Of a DNA stretch of 64,000 nucleotides, positions 50,372 to 57,719 are shown one piece after another (the stretch's first letter is position 1; the number at the start of each line of letters is the position of its first letter). Under the pieces are notes generated by a model. That model did no database searches and was not told the DNA's origin. It saw only the letters and a list, made by a program, of their open reading frames with translations. A program made the position numbers and the translations under genes. Source of the DNA: Granulicella sapmiensis (lineage in GTDB: Bacteria > Acidobacteriota > Terriglobia > Terriglobales > Acidobacteriaceae); contig JAMFSR010000035.1 in NCBI GenBank assembly GCA_026225395.1, positions 124,001-188,000 on the forward strand. The letters run 5' to 3'.

Positions 50372-51094
50372 TTACGACTGAATGTGAATTCCGCACTCTT
50401 GCTTTTGCCCCGCCCAGCGGCCCGAACGCGGATCGTTCGGATCAAGCGGCAGGCTTGTACACGGCTCACACCCAATGCTTGTGTAGCCCAGATCGTATAG
50501 CTTCAGCAAGGGAATATTGTTCTCCGCTGCATAGGTCCACACGTCTTTCGTGCTCCACTCAGTAAGCGGACTGATCTTGCGAATCTTCTTTCCTGTCGGC
50601 AGCGCGAAGTCATCGACCTCATGCAACGATGCACGACTCTTGGCCTGCTCGCGCCGCAACCCGGTGAACCACATTACGTAGTTCTCCAGCGAAGCGAACA
50701 GCGGCTTCACCTTGCGCATCCCGCAGCACTTGCCCGGATCGGTTTGGTTCAGTATCCCAAACAACGACTCCTGCTCAGCCACAGTTGTTTCCGGAAGCAG
50801 ATTGATGAGCTTCATCCCCCACTCTGCTGCCATGCGGTCGCGATACTCATACACCTCGGCGAAGTGATAGCCAGTATCGAGAAACACCACCGGCACGTCC
50901 GGCAGAATCGTGCGCACCATGTGCAGCAGCACCATGTCTTCAGCCTGGAAGCTGTTGGTGACGACAATGTCGCCTGCGGCGCTCGCGATCTCGCGGGCGA
51001 CAAGCTCCTTCGCTTCACGCACACGTTCCGCAGTGGTTGGCACTCTCAGCGGTTTCGCGATCTCGACCGGCGCTATGTGCAGTTCTTCGCTCAC
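50372..51094 (-). CDS. cysH: Phosphoadenylyl/adenylyl-sulfate reductase, Cys4-cluster type
   Basis: NSFQAEDMVLLHMV, LDTGYHFAEVYEYRD, KCCGMRKVKPL and GCEPCTSLPL. Confidence 0.95.
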   Translation of the reverse strand: MSEELHIAPVEIAKPLRVPTTAERVREAKELVAREIASAAGDIVVTNSFQAEDMVLLHMVRTILPDVPVVFLDTGYHFAEVYEYRDRMAAEWGMKLINLLPETTVAEQESLFGILNQTDPGKCCGMRKVKPLFASLENYVMWFTGLRREQAKSRASLHEVDDFALPTGKKIRKISPLTEWSTKDVWTYAAENNIPLLKLYDLGYTSIGCEPCTSLPLDPNDPRSGRWAGQKQECGIHIQS

Positions 51095-52716
51095 TTCGCT
51101 CTCCGTTCTTCGGCGTCGAGCACATCGGCAACACGCAACTGCTCCACAAGGTCGCTCACCTTCGCCGTCCCGCGAGCGTTCATAACCGCAAAGCCGCCCG
51201 AGGTCAACGCGGCGTCGGCGTCAGCATCCATCGCTTCTTCCAGCAACACGATCAACCCGAGCGCCAGCAGACCGCGCAGCGTCTTCACCGCGGTCACACG
51301 AGTCCGCACCACAGCGGCGCCCTTGTTCAGCAACGCACGCTCAAGATCGGCAACGAGTGAACCATCGACCAGCACCACCGCAGCCTTATGCTCCGGCCCA
51401 GTTTCAGCCGTAGCGACACCACGGCGAATCATGCCCGCAGCCAGCGTCGCATTGGTATGCGGATCGATGAGGATAAAACTTCCCGAGCCGCGGTTCTCCG
51501 CGTAAGGATCGAAGTACAGCGGTCGCGTCAGTTCAATCTCCGCGACACCAATATCGTTCATCCCAAGCGAATTTACGGCTTCTTCCGCCAGTGTCTGAAT
51601 GTTCGTGCGGTAGAGCACCCGCGTCACGCGGCCGGGCAGCGTCTGCGCGCCATGCTTTACCAGATACGGACGATGTGTCTCTAGCCGCTCTGCATCGAAC
51701 CATACCAGCGATGCCTCGATCGATGTCGCGTGCTGCGGCTTCCGATCAACCTCCGAAATCAAATCGCCGCGGCTGATATCCAGCTCGTCTTCTAGCGTCA
51801 ACGCAATCGATAGCGGCGCGCTTGCTTCTTCCAGATCACCATCGAACGTCGTGATTGACGCCACACGGCTCGTGCGACCGGAGGGCAACGCCAGAATCAG
51901 ATCACCCTTGCGCACCGTACCTGCAGAAATCTGCCCGGCAAACCCGCGATAGTTCTGGTCCGGACGAATCACACGCTGCACGGGCAACCGCAAGGGCTGC
52001 GTAGCCACATCAGTCCACACCGGCACATTCTCCAGATGCTCCAGTAGGGTCGGCCCGCTGTACCAGTCCATGCGCGTCGAACGCTCCACGACGTTATCGC
52101 CTTCGAGTGCGCTCACCGGGATCGTCGTCAGGCTCGCACTGCCAAACGAACCTACAAGCTCGCGGAAGTCATGTTCGATCTTGCGGTAAACCTCTTCCGA
52201 AAAATCGACGAGATCCATCTTGTTGATAGCCGCGACAAGATGCCGCGTCCCCAGCAGCGACGCGATATACGCATGACGCCGCGATTGCACCAAAATTCCC
52301 TTGCGCGCGTCGATCAGAATAATGGCAAGATCCGCCGTGGAAGCACCGGTCGCCATATTGCGCGTGTACTGTTCGTGGCCCGGGGTATCGGCGATGATGA
52401 ACTTCCGTCGCTGCGTCGAAAAATAGCGATACGCCACATCAATCGTGATGCCCTGCTCGCGTTCGGCACGCAACCCATCGGTCAATAACGCGAAGTCGAT
52501 CGTCGGCTTGCGTTCGCCAACCTGTGTACCAGTCACAGCGCTAACCTGGTCTTCATACACGTTGCGCGAGTCGTATAGCAGCCGCCCGATCAGCGTCGAC
52601 TTGCCGTCGTCCACGCTGCCCGCCGTGCTGAAGCGCAGCAGGTCCTTCGCGGCCTCAGCTTCGAGGAATTCTTCAATCGCAAAATCAGTTTCCAATTCCA
52701 GCTCCTCGATCGGCAT
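51091..52716 (-). CDS. cysN: Sulfate adenylyltransferase subunit 1 (GTPase) with C-terminal extension
   Basis: LLRFSTAGSVDDGKSTLIGRLLYDSRNVYEDQ; ITIDVAYRYFSTQRRKFIIADTPGHEQYTRNMATGAS. Confidence 0.95.
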   Translation of the reverse strand: MPIEELELETDFAIEEFLEAEAAKDLLRFSTAGSVDDGKSTLIGRLLYDSRNVYEDQVSAVTGTQVGERKPTIDFALLTDGLRAEREQGITIDVAYRYFSTQRRKFIIADTPGHEQYTRNMATGASTADLAIILIDARKGILVQSRRHAYIASLLGTRHLVAAINKMDLVDFSEEVYRKIEHDFRELVGSFGSASLTTIPVSALEGDNVVERSTRMDWYSGPTLLEHLENVPVWTDVATQPLRLPVQRVIRPDQNYRGFAGQISAGTVRKGDLILALPSGRTSRVASITTFDGDLEEASAPLSIALTLEDELDISRGDLISEVDRKPQHATSIEASLVWFDAERLETHRPYLVKHGAQTLPGRVTRVLYRTNIQTLAEEAVNSLGMNDIGVAEIELTRPLYFDPYAENRGSGSFILIDPHTNATLAAGMIRRGVATAETGPEHKAAVVLVDGSLVADLERALLNKGAAVVRTRVTAVKTLRGLLALGLIVLLEEAMDADADAALTSGGFAVMNARGTAKVSDLVEQLRVADVLDAEERRAK

Positions 52717-53673
52717 TTAGAAATACCCCTCGCGCTTCTTGATCTCCATGGAGCCATCTGTGTCGTGGTCGATCACGCGGTTCGCACGCTCCGACGAGCG
52801 GAAGCTCACCAGTTCCGCAATGATCTTGGGAATCGTGTCGGCTTCCGATCGGATCGCGCCCGTGCAAGGGCTGCATCCCAGCGACCGCAGCCGCGACTTC
52901 ACCATCTGCTCTTCACCCGGCAAGCTTTGCACAAAGCTTTGCTCAACGGGGATCAGGCTGTCCGCCCGCACGATCATCTTGCGTTCTTTCGCGAAGTACA
53001 ACGGAACGACCGGAATATCCTCAAGCGCGATGTAGTGCCAGATGTCGAGCTCCGTCCAGTTCGAAAGCGGAAATACGCGAATGCTTTCGCCCGGCGAAAT
53101 ACGCGCGTTGTACAGATTCCAAACCTCAGGCCGCTGGTTTTTCGGGTCCCACTGGCCGGCCTTGTCGCGGAAGGAGAAGATGCGCTCCTTCGCGCGCGAC
53201 TTCTCTTCATCGCGCCGGGCCCCACCAAAGGCTGCATCGAAGCCCCACTCGCGCAGGCCATCGAGCAGTGCGGTTGTCTTCAACAAACCACAGCAACGCT
53301 GTGTTCCCAGCGTTACAGGATTGGCGCCATCGGCCAGTGCCTGCTCATTACGCCACACGCGCAGGTCGAGCCCGAGTTCCTTCGCCATCTGATCGCGGAA
53401 CGCGATCATTTCGTGGAACTTGTAGCCGGTATCGATGTGCAGCAGCGGAAATGGAATCGGCCCTGGAAAGAAAGCCTTCTGTGCCAGCCGCAGCATCACG
53501 CTGGAGTCCTTGCCAATCGAGTACAGCATCACTGGCTTCTGGAACTCAGCCGCTACCTCGCGGAAGATCTGGATGCTCTCGGCCTCCAGCAACTTCAAAT
53601 GACTCAACCGCTTGCCGGTTGAGTCAGGGATCGCCGCTTCGCTGCTCGGCTCGAAACTGGATAATGTCGCCAT
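52717..53673 (-). CDS. cysD: Sulfate adenylyltransferase subunit 2
   Basis: [64 protein letters not shown]; probable start MATLSS at 53673, leaving a 110-bp leader after the Cys-rich ORF. Confidence 0.96.
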   Translation of the reverse strand: MATLSSFEPSSEAAIPDSTGKRLSHLKLLEAESIQIFREVAAEFQKPVMLYSIGKDSSVMLRLAQKAFFPGPIPFPLLHIDTGYKFHEMIAFRDQMAKELGLDLRVWRNEQALADGANPVTLGTQRCCGLLKTTALLDGLREWGFDAAFGGARRDEEKSRAKERIFSFRDKAGQWDPKNQRPEVWNLYNARISPGESIRVFPLSNWTELDIWHYIALEDIPVVPLYFAKERKMIVRADSLIPVEQSFVQSLPGEEQMVKSRLRSLGCSPCTGAIRSEADTIPKIIAELVSFRSSERANRVIDHDTDGSMEIKKREGYF

Positions 53674-53717
53674 AGGTACTCGATAAACCTTCGTGGAACT
53701 GCCCCGCAGGGCAAATA

Positions 53718-53750
53718 CAAAACCCACTCATCCGATGTCGGAAGGTGGGT
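53718..53750 (-). terminator. Attenuator-type hairpin between Cys-rich leader ORF and cysD
   Basis: Reverse strand ACCCAC-ct-TCCGA-ca-TCGGA-tga-GTGGGT followed by TTTGTATTTG. Confidence 0.75.
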
Positions 53751-53783
53751 GCTTGACTCTTGATTGTCGTGATCGGCTAAAAG

Positions 53784-53870
53784 CTATCGACAAATGCACC
53801 CGCTGGAATATGCCAGACAGCAACAGCAGTTGCAGTTCAACACACACGCGCAGATGCGACAATTTGCCAT
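53784..53870 (-). CDS. Cysteine-rich leader peptide upstream of cysDNH: MANCRICACVLNCNCCCCLAYSSGCICR
   Basis: ATG GCA AAT TGT CGC ATC TGC GCG TGT GTG TTG AAC TGC AAC TGC TGT TGC TGT CTG GCA TAT TCC AGC GGG TGC ATT TGT CGA TAG; 10 Cys/28 with a CCCC run; below the ORF-track length cutoff. Confidence 0.8.
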   Translation of the reverse strand: MANCRICACVLNCNCCCCLAYSSGCICR

Positions 53871-53894
53871 TCCTTTAAGCCTGAACGACCCAGC

Positions 53895-53910
53895 TTGATT
53901 TGTCAATCAA
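53895..53910. promoter_or_regulatory. Dyad TTGATT-tgtc-AATCAA between divergent leaders
   Basis: 6-bp perfect inverted repeat with 4-nt spacer in the shared promoter region. Confidence 0.5.
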
Positions 53911-53924
53911 CGCTGAATCACGCC

Positions 53925-53953
53925 TTGACACTGCCCTTCGTTACATTTACGTT
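53925..53953 (+). promoter_or_regulatory. Predicted sigma70-like promoter TTGACA-N17-TACGTT for the + strand leader transcript
   Basis: -35 TTGACA 53925-53930, 17-nt spacer, -10 TACGTT 53948-53953; places the TSS a few nt from the ATG at 53964. Confidence 0.6.
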
Positions 53954-53963
53954 ACATCCAGTT

Positions 53964-54065
53964 ATGAATTCGTTTAACTCCATCGCCTATCGCGCCTGTT
54001 GCATGTGTTCAACGCAACTGTGTTGCCGCGTCGGTGCGAGTTCCTCCATGATCCTGCCTTCCTGA
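53964..54065 (+). CDS. Cysteine-containing leader peptide upstream of TonB receptor: MNSFNSIAYRACCMCSTQLCCRVGASSSMILPS
   Basis: 34-codon ORF with CCMC and CC clusters, near-leaderless relative to the predicted promoter, followed by a hairpin. Confidence 0.7.
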   Translation: MNSFNSIAYRACCMCSTQLCCRVGASSSMILPS

Positions 54066-54100
54066 TACTCCTCAGAAGAAGACATCATCGGATTCCCCTC

Positions 54101-54126
54101 AAACCCACGCCAACCGCGTGGGTTTT
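54101..54126 (+). terminator. Attenuator-type hairpin AAACCCACGC-CAACC-GCGTGGGTTT-T
   Basis: 10-bp perfect stem, 5-nt loop, short T-run; between the leader ORF and the receptor gene. Confidence 0.7.
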
Positions 54127-54154
54127 GCACTTTCACACAACGTTCGACTCCACT

Positions 54155-54217
54155 ATGAATCGTTTCTCCAACCCGCGAAACTGCCCGCAGACCTCAACAG
54201 CCATGAGCTGTTGTTGA
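54155..54217 (+). CDS. Possible second short leader ORF ending in CC: MNRFSNPRNCPQTSTAMSCC
   Basis: ORF terminates TGT TGT TGA; hairpin CAACAGC-CATGA-GCTGTTG (54195-54213) overlaps the terminal Cys codons. Confidence 0.4.
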   Translation: MNRFSNPRNCPQTSTAMSCC

Positions 54218-54318
54218 GTCGTGAGCCCGCACGCCTTCGTCTTCTCCCTCTTGTTTTCAACTTTCAACCAGTAATGCGCAACCGTTCGCGTCCTTTGTTT
54301 CATCTTCAGGAGATTGTC

Positions 54319-57300
54319 TTGTCTACGCCGTTTCGTTCGCTCGCCCTTGCCGCTTTAGCCGTTTTCACCTCTGCCACTCTTTCCGCCCAGGTCGTCAACG
54401 GCACTATCTCCGGCACCGTCACTGACCCCAGTGGTGCGCTCGTCCCCCACGCTCACGTGCTCGTCCACAACGACGACACAGGCGTCCAGCGCACATTAAC
54501 TACCGGCAACGAAGGCACCTTCGCCGCACCGGCAATCCCTATCGGCTTCTACACGGTCACGGCAGAATCCCCCAGCTTTGCCGCCTACAAGCGCACTGGG
54601 ATATCGCTTACCGTTGGCCAGACGCTCAATCTCACGCTCGCGCTGTCTCTCTCTGGTTCGGACACCGTCACCGTCACGGACGTTCCCTCCACCGTGAACA
54701 CCTCTGTCGACCAGACCTCCGGCCTTGTCGATTCGCGACAGGTGAAAGAGCTTCCGCTCAACGGCCGCAGCTACGATCAGCTCCTCCAGCTCAATCCCGG
54801 CGTAGTCAACTACACCAACCAGCGCTCCGGCAGCGTTGGCACATCGAACTCCTCGGTCGGCAGCATGTTCTCCATCTCCGGCCGCCGCCCGCAGGACAAT
54901 CTCTTCCTGCTCAACGGCATCGAGTACACCGGCGCCTCGCTCATCAACACCACCCCCGGCGGCACCTCCGGCCAGCTGCTCGGCATAGATGGCATTCACG
55001 AGTTCAACGTCGTCACCGACACCTACTCCGCCTCCTACGGCAAACGCGACGGCGCACAGATATCCATCGCCACCACCGGCGGCACCAACAAGCTCCACGG
55101 CAGCGTCTACGACTTCGAGCGCAACAGCTTCTTCGACGCCCGTAACTACTTCGACGGCGCCCGGATCCCTGAGTTCCAGCGCGACAACTACGGCGCGGCC
55201 CTCGGTGGCCCCATCAAAAAGGACAAGCTCTTTCTCTTCGCCAACTACGAAGGCTACCGCCAGAACCTCGGTGAATCCATCGCCGCTCTCGTTCCTGACG
55301 CTACTTCGCGCGCCCACGCTGTCGCCAGCGTCCAGCCACTTCTCAACCTCTGGCCTGTTGCCAACGGCCCCGAAAGCGCCACGGCGGCCGGAGTCGCGCT
55401 CTACACCGGTTCAGCCCCTCAGCACATTCGCGAAGACTTCGGCACGAGCCGCTTCGACTACAACATCAACCAGAACGACACCTTCAACACCATTTACACC
55501 ATCGACGACTCCTTCGCGTCCAGCCCCTCCGCCGATCCGTTCTCCTACGTCAATGAATCCTTGCGCGAACAGGTTCTCAGCGCACAGGAGCAGCATGTCT
55601 TCTCTCCGCGCCTCATCAACGTAGCCCGCGTCGGTTTCTCCCGGTCCAAGTTTTATTTCTACGGATACGTCCCCGCCGCCGAGCAAGCTCTCGCACCGTC
55701 GGTTCGCCCCGGCATACCCACCTATGCCATCGTCATCGCCGGTTCAACAGCTTCGAACGGCCCGGCATCCATCGCCACCGCAGGCGCCAATGTCGGTTCT
55801 AACAACGGCATCACCCGCAACATCTACACCTTCGACGACCACGCCTACTACACCATCGGCAAGCACACCTTCCAGGCAGGCATCTGGCTACAGCGCCTGC
55901 AGTCCAACGACAACCTCGCGCAGGATCAGTACGGTCAGGCCTCCTTCGCTTCGGTAGCAACCTTCCTTACGGGAACCATCAAGACCTTCACCTACGCACC
56001 CGCGACCACCGAGCTCAACTGGCACACGCTCTTCGCCGACGCCTTCATCGAGGACGTCTACCACATCACTCCTCGCCTCCAGATCCGCGCCGGCTTCCGT
56101 TCAGAATCCTCCACCGGTTGGAGCGAAGCCCACGACCGCTCCTCCGTTTACACCTTCAACTCCGCCGGCGTCATCTCCACCAACCCCACTCCCGGCCTCT
56201 CGAACGCCCTCACCAACAACCACGGCCTCTTCCTGCCCGAGCCCCGTCTCGGCATCGCCTGGAACGTCTTCGGCAACGGTCGCACCAGCGTCACGTCCGG
56301 CGTGGGCTTCCACCACTCGCTCCTCGACGCGCTCGACTACCGCCTCGATCAAGCAGCTCCCTACAACACCGTCTACTCCTACTCCGGCACCACAGTGGCT
56401 AATCCCACCAGCGGCACCGGCCTCGTTTCGCCCTCCACCATCGACACCGGCATCCGCACCCCCACGCTGTTATCCTACGACCTAAAAATCGAGCAACAGC
56501 TCGCTCCCGCCACCGCTATCAGCATTGGCTACAGCGGCTCCCACAGCTACCACCAGATCATGAACGGCGATCTCAACGAGCCCGCCTACACTCTCGTCAA
56601 CGGCTCCGTCTTCTACCCGGCCGCCGGAACTCCCGCTGTGCCCGCAGCCCCCATCAAGGCCAACCCCGCTGTCGCCAACACCACCTCCTGGTGGTCCGGC
56701 GCTTCCGGCAACTACAACGCCCTCATCGTCGACTTCCGCCACGACCTCTCACACGGCCTACAGTTCCGCGCCAACTATACCTGGTCCAAGAACCTCGACG
56801 ACGGCTCAGCCTGGAACACCTCCGTCTCCGCCAACACGCCCGCCTTCGTCGAAGTTCCTTCGCTCCCTCACCTCGACTACGGCCCCGCGGCTACGGACAT
56901 CCGTCAGCTCGCAGCCTTCAACACCAGCTACGATCTTCCTTTCGGCGCAGGTAGGGAATTCTTATCGAGCACCAATCACGTTGTCAGCCACGTCATCTCT
57001 GGCTGGACTCTCTCCTCCATCGCTAACCTCGCTACCGGCACCCCCTTCAGCCCGCAACTCGGCTACAACCCCACCGGCTCCGGCGATAGCCGCAACCCAG
57101 TCCGTCCCGACGTCAACCCGGGCTTCACCGGCTCGCTGTACAACCACGGCAGCACAGCCTCGAAGGTCACCCAGTACTTCAACCCAGCAAAGTTCTCCGC
57201 ACCCAAGGCTGGCTACGTGGGCGACTCCGGTCGCGACAACCTCGTCGGTCCAGCCTTTGCCGACTGGGATCTTTCGCTCCTGAAGTCCACCCAGATCACC

Positions 57301-57513
57301 GAAGCCGCTCGCCTGCAGTTCCGCGCCGAGTTCTTCAATGTCCTCAACCACACCAACCTCGGCCTTCCCAACGAGGTCGTTTACTCCAACGGCCCCACGC
57401 AAGGCACACTCACCAGCCAGAACACGGCCGCTGCGCTCGGCTCACCAGGCAACATCACCTCCACCGCCAATACCAGCCGCCAAATCCAGCTGGGCTTGAA
57501 GCTTCTCTTCTAA
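54319..57513 (+). CDS. TonB-dependent receptor with N-terminal carboxypeptidase-regulatory-like domain (Oar-like)
   Basis: TTG start after AGGAG RBS giving LSTPFRSLALAALAVFTSATLSAQVVNGTISGTVTDPSGALVPHAHVLV; plug region VKELPLNGRSYDQLLQLNPGVV; C-terminal QIQLGLKLLF. The upstream in-frame ATG at 54118 lies inside the hairpin and is unlikely to be used. Confidence 0.9.
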   Translation: MSTPFRSLALAALAVFTSATLSAQVVNGTISGTVTDPSGALVPHAHVLVHNDDTGVQRTLTTGNEGTFAAPAIPIGFYTVTAESPSFAAYKRTGISLTVGQTLNLTLALSLSGSDTVTVTDVPSTVNTSVDQTSGLVDSRQVKELPLNGRSYDQLLQLNPGVVNYTNQRSGSVGTSNSSVGSMFSISGRRPQDNLFLLNGIEYTGASLINTTPGGTSGQLLGIDGIHEFNVVTDTYSASYGKRDGAQISIATTGGTNKLHGSVYDFERNSFFDARNYFDGARIPEFQRDNYGAALGGPIKKDKLFLFANYEGYRQNLGESIAALVPDATSRAHAVASVQPLLNLWPVANGPESATAAGVALYTGSAPQHIREDFGTSRFDYNINQNDTFNTIYTIDDSFASSPSADPFSYVNESLREQVLSAQEQHVFSPRLINVARVGFSRSKFYFYGYVPAAEQALAPSVRPGIPTYAIVIAGSTASNGPASIATAGANVGSNNGITRNIYTFDDHAYYTIGKHTFQAGIWLQRLQSNDNLAQDQYGQASFASVATFLTGTIKTFTYAPATTELNWHTLFADAFIEDVYHITPRLQIRAGFRSESSTGWSEAHDRSSVYTFNSAGVISTNPTPGLSNALTNNHGLFLPEPRLGIAWNVFGNGRTSVTSGVGFHHSLLDALDYRLDQAAPYNTVYSYSGTTVANPTSGTGLVSPSTIDTGIRTPTLLSYDLKIEQQLAPATAISIGYSGSHSYHQIMNGDLNEPAYTLVNGSVFYPAAGTPAVPAAPIKANPAVANTTSWWSGASGNYNALIVDFRHDLSHGLQFRANYTWSKNLDDGSAWNTSVSANTPAFVEVPSLPHLDYGPAATDIRQLAAFNTSYDLPFGAGREFLSSTNHVVSHVISGWTLSSIANLATGTPFSPQLGYNPTGSGDSRNPVRPDVNPGFTGSLYNHGSTASKVTQYFNPAKFSAPKAGYVGDSGRDNLVGPAFADWDLSLLKSTQITEAARLQFRAEFFNVLNHTNLGLPNEVVYSNGPTQGTLTSQNTAAALGSPGNITSTANTSRQIQLGLKLLF

Positions 57514-57719
57514 CGCCTCACGCAATTCTTATCGGAGTTAACGCGGGAACAGGTCAAAGTCCGTTTCGTCCTTCACTTTGCTGGTTTAACTCCTTTGCCT
57601 TCAAAGACTTCCTCAAAAACAACCACAAGTCCTCCCCTATCCCCTTATCTCTCAGGAATTTACCCCGAAAAGTACGCGGGGGGAGGGGGTGGGGAACGAC
57701 CACACCTATAATCGAAACG

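Noticed and set aside
53999-54217. 72-aa ORF MHVFNATVLPRRCEF... in the receptor leader region
   Set aside because: The frame crosses the 54101-54126 hairpin and overlaps the better-supported Cys-rich leader; only its 3' tail (MNRFSNPRNCPQTSTAMSCC) is considered a possible short ORF.
54118-54318. N-terminal extension of the TonB receptor ORF starting at ATG 54118
   Set aside because: That ATG overlaps the hairpin 3' arm; a TTG at 54319 with an AGGAG RBS starts a clean signal peptide.
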